Notes: a model not told the origin generated them from the sequence alone. Positions 43,941 through 53,792 are shown, numbered from the stretch's first letter. The stretch is 64,000 nucleotides of DNA from Streptomyces fragilis (GCF_003112515.1 NZ_BEVZ01000003.1:310001-374000), one strand, 5' to 3'. Translations and numbers: made by a program.

Positions 43941-43970
43941 TTGTCGACCTAGTGTCCTGTTCGGAATAGT
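43941..43970 (+). promoter_or_regulatory. possible ftsZ promoter
   Basis: TTGTCG (43941-43946) and AATAGT (43965-43970) with an 18-base gap lie about 145 bp upstream of the ftsZ start. Streptomyces ftsZ is known to have several promoters in this intergenic region, one of them induced in sporulating hyphae. I cannot assign this pair to a particular one. Confidence 0.4.
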
Positions 43971-43991
43971 CCAGGGAACAGACACACTGGT

Positions 43992-44016
43992 AACCCTAAA
44001 CTTCACCGTTAGGGTT
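43992..44016 (+). promoter_or_regulatory. inverted repeat in the ftsZ leader
   Basis: AACCCTAA (43992-43999) and TTAGGGTT (44009-44016) are perfect 8-base arms separated by nine bases, about 100 bp before the ftsZ start. It could be a protein-binding site or a small RNA hairpin in the leader. Confidence 0.6.
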
Positions 44017-44114
44017 CGGGTCGGCGTTCGGACCGTCCCATTCGGCATCAGCCGGCGCTTCGCGGGGAACCTGCGAGGCGTCCGGCACGTAACTCGAGGC
44101 GAGAGGCCTTCGAC

Positions 44115-45353
44115 GTGGCAGCACCGCAGAACTACCTCGCAGTCATCAAAGTCATCGGTGTCGGCGGCGGTGGTGTCAATGCCATCAACCGGATGATCGA
44201 GGTCGGTCTCAAGGGCGTCGAGTTCATCGCCATCAACACGGACGCTCAGGCGCTGTTGATGAGCGACGCCGACGTCAAGCTCGACGTCGGCCGCGAACTC
44301 ACCCGCGGACTCGGCGCCGGCGCCAACCCGGCGGTCGGCCGCAAGGCCGCCGAGGACCACCGCGAGGAGATCGAGGAGGTCCTCAAGGGGGCCGACATGG
44401 TCTTCGTGACAGCCGGCGAGGGCGGCGGCACCGGCACCGGCGGCGCGCCCGTCGTGGCCAACATCGCGCGTTCGCTGGGTGCGCTGACCATCGGCGTGGT
44501 CACCCGCCCGTTCACCTTCGAGGGGCGCCGGCGCGCCAACCAGGCGGAGGACGGCATCGCCGAGCTCCGCAACGAGGTGGACACCCTCATCGTCATCCCC
44601 AACGACCGGCTGCTGTCCATCTCGGACCGCCAGGTCTCGGTCCTGGACGCCTTCAAGTCGGCCGACCAGGTCCTGCTCTCCGGTGTCCAGGGCATCACCG
44701 ACCTGATCACCACCCCGGGTCTCATCAACCTCGACTTCGCCGACGTCAAGTCCGTGATGTCCGAGGCGGGCTCCGCCCTGATGGGCATCGGCTCCGCCCG
44801 CGGCGACGACCGCGCGGTGGCCGCCGCCGAGATGGCGATCTCCTCGCCGCTGCTCGAGGCGTCCATCGACGGCGCCCGCGGCGTCCTGCTCTCCATCTCC
44901 GGCGGTTCCGACCTCGGCCTGTTCGAGATCAACGAGGCGGCCCAGCTGGTCAGCGAGGCGGCCCACCCCGAGGCGAACATCATCTTCGGCGCGGTCATCG
45001 ACGACGCGCTCGGCGACGAGGTCCGGGTCACCGTGATCGCGGCCGGGTTCGACGGCGGCCAGCCGCCCGCCAAGCGGGAGAACGTCCTCGGCTCGGCCTC
45101 CGCCAAGCGCGAGGAGCCGGCCGCCCCGTCGCGGCCCGCCGAGCCGGCGCGCCCCTCCTTCGGGTCGCTCGGCAGCGTGACCCCCAAGGAGGAGACCCCG
45201 GCCCCCGCCGCCCCGGCCCCCGCCCCCGAGCCGGTGGCCGAGCAGCGTCCGGCCCCCGCCCCGGTGACGCCGGTCGTCCCCCCGCTTCCGCAGTCCCGCA
45301 CCTACCCGGACAGCATGGCCGAGGAGCTGGACGTCCCGGACTTCCTGAAGTGA
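44115..45353 (+). CDS. ftsZ: cell division GTPase FtsZ
   Basis: This 412-residue tubulin homologue forms the Z ring or sporulation ladder. The GTP-binding motif GGGTGTG is at 103-109, and [25 protein letters not shown] and the T7 loop DFADVKSVM are present. A Pro/Ala-rich linker (about 320-395) precedes the conserved tail peptide LDVPDFLK, which binds SepF and other partners. No ftsA is present, as is normal for actinobacteria, so SepF is the likely anchor. GTG 44115 matches the conserved N-terminus [12 protein letters not shown]. Confidence 0.98.
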   Translation: MAAPQNYLAVIKVIGVGGGGVNAINRMIEVGLKGVEFIAINTDAQALLMSDADVKLDVGRELTRGLGAGANPAVGRKAAEDHREEIEEVLKGADMVFVTAGEGGGTGTGGAPVVANIARSLGALTIGVVTRPFTFEGRRRANQAEDGIAELRNEVDTLIVIPNDRLLSISDRQVSVLDAFKSADQVLLSGVQGITDLITTPGLINLDFADVKSVMSEAGSALMGIGSARGDDRAVAAAEMAISSPLLEASIDGARGVLLSISGGSDLGLFEINEAAQLVSEAAHPEANIIFGAVIDDALGDEVRVTVIAAGFDGGQPPAKRENVLGSASAKREEPAAPSRPAEPARPSFGSLGSVTPKEETPAPAAPAPAPEPVAEQRPAPAPVTPVVPPLPQSRTYPDSMAEELDVPDFLK

Positions 45354-45363
45354 CACGCCAGAA

Positions 45364-46104
45364 GTGATAGATCAGCGCGAGAGCGTCAGCGGCGCGCACT
45401 TCGCCTTCACCGACAGGTGGGGCGGGGTGAGCGCCGCTCCGTATGAGGAGCTCAACCTCGGCGGCGCGGTCGGCGACGACCCGGCCGCCGTCCTTGCCAA
45501 CCGCGGCCGGGCCGCGGACCGTCTCGGTCTCGACGCCGGCCGGGTGGTCTGGATGAACCAGGTCCACGGCGCCGACGTGGCCGAGGTCGGCGGACCCTGG
45601 GGCGAGGACACCGACATCCCGTCGGTCGACGCCCTGGTCACCGCCCGGGCCGGCCTGGCCCTGGCGGTCCTCACCGCCGACTGCGTCCCCGTGCTGCTCG
45701 CCGACCCGGTGGCCGGCGTCGCCGCCGCGGCGCACGCCGGACGGCCGGGCATGGTGGCGGGCGTCGTCCCGGCGGCGGTCGAGGCGATGACGAAGCTGGG
45801 CGCCGACCCGTCCCGGATCGTGGCCCGCACCGGGCCGTCGGTGTGCGGGCGGTGCTACGAGGTGCCGGAGCGGATGCGCGAGGAGGTCGCCGCCGTCGAG
45901 CCGGCCGCGTACGCCGAGACCTCCTGGGGCACGCCCGCGGTCGACGTGGCCGCCGGGGTGCACGCGCAACTGGCGCGACTGGGGGTGCGTGACGCCGGGC
46001 GTTCCCCGGTGTGCACCATGGAGTCGCGTGATCATTTCTCGTACCGCCGCGACCGGACCACCGGTCGGCTCGCGGGGTACGTCTGGCTGAGCGAAGAGGC
46101 ATGA
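45364..46104 (+). CDS. pgeF: YfiH/LACC1-family protein (YlmD)
   Basis: A 246-residue protein of the YfiH/LACC1 family. The metal-binding Cys/His set is visible in VHGADVAEVGG, TADCVPVLLAD, AAHAGRPGMV and GPSVCGRCYEV. Family members are purine nucleoside phosphorylase/deaminase-like enzymes. PgeF of E. coli edits peptidoglycan precursors that contain L-Ser. GTG 45364 is 10 bp after ftsZ. The stop overlaps the ylmE start, so the gene is probably cotranscribed with ftsZ. Confidence 0.92.
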   Translation: MIDQRESVSGAHFAFTDRWGGVSAAPYEELNLGGAVGDDPAAVLANRGRAADRLGLDAGRVVWMNQVHGADVAEVGGPWGEDTDIPSVDALVTARAGLALAVLTADCVPVLLADPVAGVAAAAHAGRPGMVAGVVPAAVEAMTKLGADPSRIVARTGPSVCGRCYEVPERMREEVAAVEPAAYAETSWGTPAVDVAAGVHAQLARLGVRDAGRSPVCTMESRDHFSYRRDRTTGRLAGYVWLSEEA

Positions 46105-46835
46105 CGGAACGCGGTATGAGCGAACGCGGCGAGGAACTCGCGGCGAACCTGGCCCGGGTGCGGGACCGGATCGCCGCCGCGTGCGACGCCGCGGGGCGGG
46201 CACGTGAAGAGGTGACCCTGATCGTGGTCACCAAGACCTATCCGGCGAGCGACGTGCGGATCCTGGCGGAGCTCGGGGTCCGGCAGGTGGCCGAGAACCG
46301 GGACCAGGACGCCGCCCCGAAGGCGGCGGCCTGCGCCGATCTGCCCCTTTCCTGGCACTTCGTCGGTCAGTTGCAGACCAACAAGGTCCGATCCGTGGCC
46401 GGTTATGCCGACATGGTGCAGTCCGTCGACCGCGCCCGGCTCGTCACCGCCCTCTCCAAGGAGGCGGTGCGCCGCGGCCGGGAGATCGGCTGCCTGATCC
46501 AGGTGGCGCTGGACGCGGAGGAGCGGGAGCGCGGGGAGCGCGGCGGCGTGGCGCCCGGCGGGATCGAGGAGTTGGCCGCGCTCATCGCCTCTTCCGAGGG
46601 TCTTCGCCTCGGCGGACTGATGACCGTCGCCCCGCTCACCGGACAATATGCGGGGCGTCAACGGGCCGCGTTCGACAGACTGATGGATTTGTCGACTGCG
46701 CTGCGCCGGGCCCATCCGACTGCAACCATGGTGTCGGCAGGGATGAGTGCGGACCTGGAGGAAGCCGTGGCCGCCGGAGCGACACACGTACGCGTCGGCA
46801 GCGCGGTGCTCGGAGTCCGTCCGAGGCTCGGGTAA
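46101..46835 (+). CDS. ylmE: YggS-family PLP-binding protein (YlmE)
   Basis: This 244-residue TIM-barrel protein binds pyridoxal phosphate and takes part in PLP homeostasis. The PLP lysine lies in [12 protein letters not shown], and [22 protein letters not shown] and [20 protein letters not shown] are typical. It has no known catalytic activity. The ATG at 46101 overlaps the pgeF stop. It is a standard neighbour of ftsZ and sepF in Gram-positive bacteria. Confidence 0.94.
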   Translation: MTERGMSERGEELAANLARVRDRIAAACDAAGRAREEVTLIVVTKTYPASDVRILAELGVRQVAENRDQDAAPKAAACADLPLSWHFVGQLQTNKVRSVAGYADMVQSVDRARLVTALSKEAVRRGREIGCLIQVALDAEERERGERGGVAPGGIEELAALIASSEGLRLGGLMTVAPLTGQYAGRQRAAFDRLMDLSTALRRAHPTATMVSAGMSADLEEAVAAGATHVRVGSAVLGVRPRLG

Positions 46836-46963
46836 CGTCGCCAAGAGTCGGACCACAACAGAAAATATGGTCTTTACCGCCGAATGGCGGGCAGAACGAC
46901 CTCGTGGATCGCGGGGACGTGGCAGTCGTCAGCCGATCCACCACAGAGCGGAGGACTCAGAGC

Positions 46964-47623
46964 ATGGCCGGCGCGATGCGCAAGATGGCGGTCTACCTCG
47001 GCCTCGTGGAGGACGATGGGTACGACGGCCGGGGTTTCGACCCCGACGACGACTTCGAACCGGAGCTCGATCCCGAGCCGGAGCGTGACCGTCACCGACA
47101 CGAATCAGTACACACGTCGCACAGTTCACACTCGTCCCATGGTTCGCACCAGCCCCAAAGGGAAGAATCGGTGCGAGTGGTGCAGCCCCCGGCACCGCGT
47201 GAACCGGCTCCGGTGACCGTCGCCCCCGCGGCGGAAACCAGCCGACCGGCGCGGATCGCCCCCGTGGCGTCCATCACACAGGAACGTCAGAGTCTGGAGA
47301 AGAGCGCGCCGGTGGTCATGCCCAAGGTCGTGTCGGAGCGGGAGCCCTACCGGATCACCACTCTTCACCCGCGGACCTACAACGAAGCCCGTACCATCGG
47401 GGAACACTTCCGTGAGGGCACGCCGGTGATCATGAATCTGACTGAGATGGATGACACAGACGCGAAGCGACTTGTCGACTTTGCGGCCGGTTTGGTGTTT
47501 GGTCTTCACGGCAGCATCGAGCGGGTGACGCAGAAGGTGTTCCTCCTGTCTCCTGCTAACGTCGATGTCACGGCGGAGGACAAGGCCCGCATCGCAGAGG
47601 GCGGGTTCTTCAACCAGAGCTGA
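46964..47623 (+). CDS. sepF: Z-ring anchor protein SepF
   Basis: This 219-residue protein links FtsZ filaments to the membrane. The start at ATG 46964 is supported by GGAGG nine bases upstream and by the conserved amphipathic N-terminus [19 protein letters not shown] His/Ser-rich, variable linker (about 45-75) precedes the C-terminal SepF domain ([40 protein letters not shown]). It is separated from ylmE by 128 bp, which may hold a promoter. Confidence 0.95.
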   Translation: MAGAMRKMAVYLGLVEDDGYDGRGFDPDDDFEPELDPEPERDRHRHESVHTSHSSHSSHGSHQPQREESVRVVQPPAPREPAPVTVAPAAETSRPARIAPVASITQERQSLEKSAPVVMPKVVSEREPYRITTLHPRTYNEARTIGEHFREGTPVIMNLTEMDDTDAKRLVDFAAGLVFGLHGSIERVTQKVFLLSPANVDVTAEDKARIAEGGFFNQS

Positions 47624-47670
47624 GACATATCGGGTGACGCAGGACACAGGGGAGAGGGAAGCAGCAAATC

Positions 47671-47955
47671 ATGAGCGTGTTCTGGGACGTGGTCTACATC
47701 GCGCTGATGTGCTTCCTCCTTGTGCTGATCTTCCGGCTGGTCATGGACTACGTGTTCCAGTTCGCCCGCTCGTGGCAGCCCGGAAGGGCGATGGTGGTCG
47801 TTCTGGAGGCCACCTACACTGTCACCGATCCACCGCTCAAGCTTCTGCGGCGGTTCATCCCGCCGTTGCGTCTCGGGGGCGTGGCGCTCGATCTGTCCTT
47901 CTTCGTACTGATGATCATCGTCTACATCCTGATCTCCGTCGTGAGCCGGCTGTGA
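47671..47955 (+). CDS. ylmG: YggT-family membrane protein YlmG
   Basis: A 94-residue protein with two membrane segments (about residues 4-25 and 70-92). The loop segment TYTVTDPPLKLLRRFIPPLR is the signature of the YggT family. Members are linked to division, membrane distribution or cation tolerance. It lies between sepF and divIVA with short gaps on both sides, as in many Gram-positive genomes. Confidence 0.93.
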   Translation: MSVFWDVVYIALMCFLLVLIFRLVMDYVFQFARSWQPGRAMVVVLEATYTVTDPPLKLLRRFIPPLRLGGVALDLSFFVLMIIVYILISVVSRL

Positions 47956-48010
47956 GCGCGATGTGAATGACGTTCCTGCCGAAAGCCGACGACTACGTTG
48001 AGGTGAAGAG

Positions 48011-49219
48011 ATGCCGTTGAGCCCCGAGGACGTGCGGAACAAGCAGTTCACGACCGTCCGCCTCAGGGAAGGCTACGACGAAGACGAGGTCGATGCCTTC
48101 CTCGATGAGGTCGAAGCCGAACTGACCCGACTGCTCCGGGAGAACGAGGACCTGCGCGCCAAGCTGGCCGCGGCGACCCGTGCCGCCGCGCAGAACCAGC
48201 AGGGCATGCGCAAGGGTCCCGACGGACCCGGCGGCCCGCAGGGCCCCGGCGGCCCCCAGGACCAGGGTCAGGGCATGCGCGGTCCGGGTGGGCCTGTTCC
48301 CGCCGGGATATCAGGACCCCCGCAGCAGCACGGCGGCCCCATGGGTGGCCCGCCGCAGCTGCCGAGCGGTGCCCCGCAGCTTCCCGCCGGCCCGGGCGGC
48401 GGCCCTCAGGGCCACGGCGGTCCCCAGGGCCACGGCGGCCACGGTCCGCAGGGTCCCGGCCCGATGGGCCAGGGCGGCCCGGGGCCGATGGGCCAGGGTG
48501 GTCCCGGCCCCATGGGTCAGCCGATGCACGGCCCCGGTCCGATGGGCGGCCCCATGGGCGGTCCCGGCGGCCCGATGGGCGGCCCCGGCCAGGGTCCCGG
48601 TGGCGACAGTGCCGCGCGCGTCCTGTCGCTGGCCCAGCAGACCGCCGACCAGGCGATCGCCGAGGCCCGCTCCGAGGCCAACAAGATCGTCGGCGAGGCC
48701 CGCAGCCGCGCCGAGGGTCTGGAGCGTGACGCCCGTGCCAAGGCCGACGCGCTGGAGCGGGACGCGCAGGAGAAGCACCGCGTCGCGATGGGCTCCCTGG
48801 AGTCCGCCCGCGCCACGCTGGAGCGCAAGGTCGAGGACCTGCGCGGCTTCGAGCGCGAGTACCGCACGCGGCTGAAGTCCTACCTGGAGTCGCAGCTGCG
48901 TCAGCTGGAGTCCCAGGCGGACGACACGCTGGCTCCGCCGCGGACGCCGGCTCCGACGGGCGCCCCGTCGCTGCCGCCTCCGCCGCCGGCCCCGTCCATG
49001 GCTCCGGCCGGTGCCGGGTCCGCGTTCGGCGGCGGTCCGGGGATGAACGGCGGTCCGGGTCCGTCCTCCGCCTTCGGCGGTGGTCCGGGCAACGGGCAGC
49101 CGCAGATGTCCCCGGCGATGACGCAGCCGATGGCGCCGGTGCGGCCGCAGGGTCCCGGCCCGATGGGCCAGGCTCCCTCGCCGATGCGCGGGTTCCTGAT
49201 CGACGAGGACGACAACTGA
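48011..49219 (+). CDS. divIVA: polar growth protein DivIVA
   Basis: A 402-residue coiled-coil protein that marks hyphal tips and directs polar wall growth. ATG 48011 follows GAGGTGAAGAG. The N-terminal domain MPLSPEDVRNKQFTTVRLRE binds curved membrane, followed by EDEVDAFLDEVEAELTRLL. A Gly/Pro/Gln-rich insert (about 65-195) contains repeated GPMGQGG and GGPQG motifs. The second coiled coil (about 200-305) follows, and the tail is Pro/Gly-rich. The insert between the coiled coils is typical of Streptomyces. It is the last gene of the dcw run and ends near a strong terminator. Confidence 0.96.
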   Translation: MPLSPEDVRNKQFTTVRLREGYDEDEVDAFLDEVEAELTRLLRENEDLRAKLAAATRAAAQNQQGMRKGPDGPGGPQGPGGPQDQGQGMRGPGGPVPAGISGPPQQHGGPMGGPPQLPSGAPQLPAGPGGGPQGHGGPQGHGGHGPQGPGPMGQGGPGPMGQGGPGPMGQPMHGPGPMGGPMGGPGGPMGGPGQGPGGDSAARVLSLAQQTADQAIAEARSEANKIVGEARSRAEGLERDARAKADALERDAQEKHRVAMGSLESARATLERKVEDLRGFEREYRTRLKSYLESQLRQLESQADDTLAPPRTPAPTGAPSLPPPPPAPSMAPAGAGSAFGGGPGMNGGPGPSSAFGGGPGNGQPQMSPAMTQPMAPVRPQGPGPMGQAPSPMRGFLIDEDDN

Positions 49220-49261
49220 CGGCCCGCGGTTAGCGGTACGGCACGCCTGTCGTCGGCGTAA

Positions 49262-49306
49262 AAAGGGCGGTGCCCCGAACCCTGGTGGTTCGGGGCACCG
49301 CCCTTT
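49262..49306 (+). terminator. strong terminator at the end of the dcw cluster
   Basis: Perfect 19-base arms 49262-49280 and 49288-49306 enclose a 7-base loop, with A and T runs at the stem base. It can serve transcripts from both strands. The remaining bases up to the ileS stop carry no gene. Confidence 0.9.
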
Positions 49307-49467
49307 CGCCGTGCGGGTGGAACACCCTGCGGGCCATCGTGCCGCTGGGGCGGCACGGGTGGGCGCAGGCCCTCGCGTTCACGCGTGACGGTGCGCTCAG
49401 TGGGCCCGGAGTGCGGCGAGGCCCGGCCCCCCGGGCGGGGAAACCGGGCCTCGGTGCAGCGGGAGGG

Positions 49468-52400
49468 TTACGCCTTGCGGAGGCGGAAGGTGAGGGAGAG
49501 GCCCTCGTCGGTGAAGTCCGCGCCGAAGGTGTCGTCGGCCTCACCCCGGGCGAAGTCCGTGGCCAGCACCTCGTCGGAGACCAGCCCCGCGTGGGCGGTG
49601 AGCGCCTCGACGACCGCGGCGTCCGCGGAGGTCCACCGCAGCGCGATGCGGTCCGCGACGTCCAGGCCGCTGTTCTTGCGGGCCTCCTGGATCAGCCGGA
49701 TCGCGTCACGGGCCAGGCCCGCACGCCGCAGCTCCTCGGTGATCTCCAGGTCCAGGGCGACCGTCGCGCCGGAGTCGGACGCCACCGACCAGCCTTCACG
49801 CGGGGTCTCGGTGACGATGACCTCCTCGGGGGAGAGGGACACCGTCTCGCCCTCGACGTCCACCGAGGCGGTGCCCGTCTCCCGCAGCGAGGCGGACAGC
49901 GCCGCCGCGTCCGCCGCGGCGATCGCCTTGGCGACCTCCTGCACCCGCTTGCCGAACCGCTTGCCCAGCGCGCGGAAGTTGGCCTTCACCGTGGTGTCGA
50001 CCAGCGAGCCGCCCACCTCGGACAGCGAGGCCAGCGCGGCCACGTTGAGCTCCTCGGTGATCTGCGCCCGCATCTCCTCGCCGAGCCGCTCGAAGCCGGA
50101 GACCGCGACCAGCGCCCGCGAGAGCGGCTGGCGGGTCTTGACGCCCGACTCGGCGCGCGTGGCGCGGCCCAGCTCCACCAGGCGGCGCACCAGCGTCATC
50201 TGCTGGGAGAGCTCGGCGTCCACCGCGTCCAGGTCGGCCTCGGGCCAGGCGGACAGGTGGACCGACTCGGGGGCGTCCGGGACCACCGGGACGACCAGGT
50301 CCTGCCAGACCCGCTCGGTGATGAACGGGGTGAGCGGCGCCATCAGCTGGGTGACCGTCACCACCACGTCGTGCAGGGTCCGCAGGGCGGCCTTGTCGCC
50401 CTGCCAGAACCGGCGGCGGGAGCGCCGGACGTACCAGTTGGACAGGTCGTCCACGAAGGCCGACAGCAGCTTGCCGGCCCGCTGGGTGTCGTAGGCCTCC
50501 AGCGCCTTCGTCACGCCGTCGGTGAGCGCGTGCAGCTCGGACAGCAGCCAGCGGTCCAGGATCGGCCGCTCGGCCGGCGCCGGGTCCGCCTCGCTCGGCG
50601 CCCAGCCGGCGGTGCGGGCGTACAGGGCCTGGAAGGCGACGGTGTTCCAGTAGGTGAGGAGCGTCTTGCGGACGACCTCCTGGATGGTGCCGTGGCCGAC
50701 CCGGCGGGCCGCCCAGGGGGAGCCGCCGGCCGCCATGAACCAGCGCACCGCGTCGGCGCCGTGCTGGTCCATCAGCGGGATCGGCTGGAGGATGTTGCCC
50801 AGGTGCTTGGACATCTTGCGGCCGTCCTCGGCGAGGATGTGGCCCAGGCAGACCACGTTCTCGTACGAGGACTTGTCGAAGACGAGCGTGCCGACCGCCA
50901 TCAGCGTGTAGAACCAGCCGCGGGTCTGGTCGATCGCCTCGGAGATGAACTGCGCCGGGTAGCGGCTCTCGAACAGCTCCTTGTTCCTGTACGGGTAGCC
51001 GTACTGCGCGAACGGCATGGAACCCGAGTCGTACCAGGCGTCGATGACCTCGGGGACGCGGACCGCGGTGTGCCCGCAGCCTTCCTCGGGGCAGCCGAAG
51101 GTCACGTCGTCGATGTACGGGCGGTGCGGGTCCAGCCCGGACTGGTCGGCGCCGGTGAGCTCGGACAGTTCGGCGCGGGAGCCGACGCAGGTCAGGTGGC
51201 CCTCCTCGCAGCGCCAGATCGGCAGCGGGGTGCCCCAGTAGCGGGAGCGGGAGAGCGCCCAGTCGATGTTGTTGTTCAGCCAGTCGCCGAAGCGGCCGTG
51301 CTTGACGTTCTCGGGGAACCAGTTGGTCTTCTCGTTCTCCTCGATCAGCCGGTCCTTGACCGCGGTGGTGCGGATGTACCAGGACGGCTGCGCGTAGTAG
51401 AGGAGCGCGGTGTGGCAGCGCCAGCAGTGCGGGTAGCTGTGCTCGTACGGCAGGTGCAGGAAGAGCAGGCCGCGCTCCTGCAGGTCCGCGGTGAGCGCCT
51501 CGTCGGCCTTCTTGAAGAACACGCCGCCGACCAGCGGCAGGTCCTCCTCGAAGGTGCCGTCGGGGCGGACCGGGTTGACCACCGGCATGCCGTAGCCGCG
51601 GCAGACCTTGAGGTCGTCCTCACCGAAGGCGGGGGACTGGTGGACCAGACCCGTGCCGTCCTCGGTGGTGACGTACTCGGCGTTGACGACGTAGTGGGCC
51701 TCGGACCCGGCCGGGAACTCCACCAGGTCGAAGGGCCGCCGGTAGGTCCAGCGCTCCATCTCGGCGCCGGTGAAGCGCTCGCCGGTGGTCTCCCAGCCCT
51801 CGCCGAGCGCCTTGGCGACCAGCGGCTCGGCGACGACCAGCTTCTCCTCACCGTTCGTGGCGACCACGTAGGGCACCTCGGGGTGGGCGGCGACCGCGGT
51901 GTTGGAGACCAGCGTCCAGGGGGTGGTCGTCCACACCAGGAGCGAGGCCTGGCCGGCCAGCGGGCCGGAGGTCAGCGGGAAGCGGACGTAGACGGAGGGG
52001 TCGACGACCGTCTCGTAGCCCTGGGCCAGCTCGTGGTCGGACAGGCCGGTGCCGCAGCGGGGGCACCAGGGGGCGACGCGGTGGTCCTGGACCAGGTGGC
52101 CCTTCTTGAAGATCTCCTTCAGCGACCACCAGACGGAGTCGACGTACTCCGGGTCCATGGTGCGGTACGCGTCGTCGAGGTCGACCCAGTAGCCCATGCG
52201 GGTCGTCAGCTCGGTGAAGGCGTCGGTGTGGCGGGTGACGGACTCGCGGCACCGGGCGTTGAACGCGGCGATGCCGTAGTTCTCGATGTCCTTCTTGCCG
52301 GTGAAGCCGAGTTCCTTCTCCACCGCGAGCTCCACGGGCAGGCCGTGGCAGTCCCAGCCCGCCTTGCGGGCCACGTGGTAGCCGCGCATGGTGCGGAAGC

Positions 52401-52620
52401 GGGGGAAGACGTCCTTGAAGACGCGGGCCTCGATGTGGTGGGCGCCGGGCATGCCGTTCGCGGTGGGCGGGCCCTCGTAGAACACCCACTCCGGGCGGCC
52501 CTCGGACTGCTCCAGCGACTTGGCGAAGATCTTCTGGTCCTGCCAGAAGTCGAGCACGGCGTGCTCGAGCGCGGGCAGGTCGACCTGTGCGGGAACCTGG
52601 CGGTACGTCGGCGCTGTCAT
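49468..52620 (-). CDS. ileS: isoleucyl-tRNA synthetase
   Basis: This 1050-residue class I synthetase charges tRNA-Ile and has an editing domain. ATG 52620 follows GGAGGAAG. The HIGH-type motif appears as PGAHH at 58-62, and KMSKH is at 602-606 (EDGRKMSKHLGN). GWDCHGLPVELAVEKELGF and the editing-domain segment TTPWTLVSNTA are present. The sequence type resembles the actinobacterial/eukaryote-like IleRS group, some of which resist mupirocin; this is inference. Expression is controlled by the T-box in its leader. Confidence 0.97.
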   Translation of the reverse strand: MTAPTYRQVPAQVDLPALEHAVLDFWQDQKIFAKSLEQSEGRPEWVFYEGPPTANGMPGAHHIEARVFKDVFPRFRTMRGYHVARKAGWDCHGLPVELAVEKELGFTGKKDIENYGIAAFNARCRESVTRHTDAFTELTTRMGYWVDLDDAYRTMDPEYVDSVWWSLKEIFKKGHLVQDHRVAPWCPRCGTGLSDHELAQGYETVVDPSVYVRFPLTSGPLAGQASLLVWTTTPWTLVSNTAVAAHPEVPYVVATNGEEKLVVAEPLVAKALGEGWETTGERFTGAEMERWTYRRPFDLVEFPAGSEAHYVVNAEYVTTEDGTGLVHQSPAFGEDDLKVCRGYGMPVVNPVRPDGTFEEDLPLVGGVFFKKADEALTADLQERGLLFLHLPYEHSYPHCWRCHTALLYYAQPSWYIRTTAVKDRLIEENEKTNWFPENVKHGRFGDWLNNNIDWALSRSRYWGTPLPIWRCEEGHLTCVGSRAELSELTGADQSGLDPHRPYIDDVTFGCPEEGCGHTAVRVPEVIDAWYDSGSMPFAQYGYPYRNKELFESRYPAQFISEAIDQTRGWFYTLMAVGTLVFDKSSYENVVCLGHILAEDGRKMSKHLGNILQPIPLMDQHGADAVRWFMAAGGSPWAARRVGHGTIQEVVRKTLLTYWNTVAFQALYARTAGWAPSEADPAPAERPILDRWLLSELHALTDGVTKALEAYDTQRAGKLLSAFVDDLSNWYVRRSRRRFWQGDKAALRTLHDVVVTVTQLMAPLTPFITERVWQDLVVPVVPDAPESVHLSAWPEADLDAVDAELSQQMTLVRRLVELGRATRAESGVKTRQPLSRALVAVSGFERLGEEMRAQITEELNVAALASLSEVGGSLVDTTVKANFRALGKRFGKRVQEVAKAIAAADAAALSASLRETGTASVDVEGETVSLSPEEVIVTETPREGWSVASDSGATVALDLEITEELRRAGLARDAIRLIQEARKNSGLDVADRIALRWTSADAAVVEALTAHAGLVSDEVLATDFARGEADDTFGADFTDEGLSLTFRLRKA

Positions 52621-52621
52621 C

Positions 52622-52931
52622 AGCGGCTTCCTCCAACGGACATTGCTGCCTTCCGTCGGAGGGACGAGAGCCGTGCGCCGTCGGCGCGGTCCCGCGGTAC
52701 CACCCTCCTTGGCCGCCGGTGCCCGCTCACGCGCGCCCGGTGACCCCCTCATTCGGGTCACGACTGCCGGGTCTACCGGCCCGGGCCCCTTCGCACTGTC
52801 CGCGGGGTTCCGGGCGTTCTTCCGGCGGCTCCGGGGTGATCTTCACGTCGTGCTCGCCCCCGGGCTCCCACCGTCCCCGGGTCGCTCTGGGCTGCGGGCG
52901 ACGCTACTCGTCCCATCCACGCCTTGTCGCT
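52622..52931 (-). promoter_or_regulatory. T-box riboswitch of ileS (translational type)
   Basis: On the minus strand the leader has a Stem I region (about 52840-52920) with AGAGCGACC and GGTGGGAGCCC features. An ATC (Ile) specifier triplet in GTGAAGATCACC lies near 52839. The T-box sequence GGGTGGTACCGCGGGA, whose TGGTACC core contacts the uncharged tRNA end, is at about 52690-52705. CCCTCCGACGGA (about 52653-52664) can pair with TCCGTTGGAGG, which includes the ileS ribosome binding site. Uncharged tRNA-Ile would free that site, so control is at translation. Confidence 0.9.
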
Positions 52932-52937
52932 GGGGCC

Positions 52938-52943
52938 AGTGTA
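52938..52943 (-). promoter_or_regulatory. -10 box of the ileS T-box transcript
   Basis: TACACT on the minus strand lies about 10 bases ahead of the start of the T-box leader. No strong -35 match is visible at 16-18 bases upstream. Confidence 0.4.
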
Positions 52944-53268
52944 AGGGGCCACGGCGGGTGACGGTGACGGCTTTTCCGCGGGCCCCGGGGGCGCCCGCCG
53001 GCCGGGGCACCCGTTCGGCCCCCGTGCCGCGCATACCGGGGCCGCAGATGGGCACAACGCATGCAGCGGCGAGCCCCGTTGCCGCCGGTGCCGGGCCGAT
53101 CTATGGTCCCAGCACGATGCGCGAGCAGGATCACAGCACGTGAGGGGGCCGCGGACGACTGAACCGCGGCAGGGCGGGAAGAAGGGCGCCGCCGCGTGAG
53201 CGGCGGCCGGCGAAGCGGGTCGGCAGCGTGGTGCGGCGTCCGCCGCGCCCGGGACGAGAGGCAGGCGC
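52944..53268. other. intergenic region between ileS and the DksA-like gene
   Basis: No gene is recognised. It should contain the ileS promoter at the left and the promoter of the zinc-finger gene at the right. An inverted repeat GCCGCCGC/GCGGCGGC at about 53187-53208 precedes the latter. Confidence 0.4.
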
Positions 53269-53724
53269 GTGACCAACGGGAAGAGTGCGGCCACGGCGGC
53301 GACGGTGGCGAAGGCGCCGGTGGAACCGGGAGACCTGGCGGTCCGCCCCGGCGAGGACCCGTGGACCCGGGAAGAGGTCGAGGAGGCCCGCTCGGAACTG
53401 GAGGGCGAGGCCGCGAGACTGCGCGAGGAGATCGCCTCGGCGGAACGCGCCCTGGCCCGGCTGATGCGCGACTCCGGCGACGGGGCCGGCGACGACCAGG
53501 CCGACACCGGGGCGAAGAACATCACCCGCGAACACGAACTGGCGCTGGCGTCGGCGGCCAACGAGACGCTGACCCAGACCGAGCACGCCCTGGAGCGGCT
53601 GGACGCCGGCGCCTACGGCCTGTGCGAGAGCTGCGGGAACGCCATCGGCAAGGCCCGCATGCAGGCCTTCCCGCGCGCCACCCTGTGCGTCGAGTGCAAG
53701 CAGAAGCAGGAGAGGAGGCACTGA
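53269..53724 (+). CDS. DksA/TraR-family zinc-finger protein
   Basis: A 151-residue protein starting at GTG 53269. A coiled-coil region (about 33-110) leads to a four-Cys zinc finger: Cys119 and Cys122 (LCESCGNAIG), Cys140 and Cys143 (TLCVECKQKQE). DksA-type proteins reach into the RNA polymerase secondary channel and modulate the stringent response. Here the coiled-coil tip lacks an obvious DxxDxA motif, so classical DksA activity is uncertain. The lspA gene follows after 68 bp on the same strand. Confidence 0.9.
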   Translation: MTNGKSAATAATVAKAPVEPGDLAVRPGEDPWTREEVEEARSELEGEAARLREEIASAERALARLMRDSGDGAGDDQADTGAKNITREHELALASAANETLTQTEHALERLDAGAYGLCESCGNAIGKARMQAFPRATLCVECKQKQERRH

Positions 53725-53792
53725 CCACAGCGGTCGCCGCGGCCGTGCCGTACGCTCTCCTTCCAGTCAGGTAACCAGGCCGAAGGACTCAC

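Noticed and set aside
49270-52743. Open frame of 1157 codons opposite ileS
   Set aside because: The minus strand is clearly IleRS with catalytic motifs. The plus frame is a compositional shadow.
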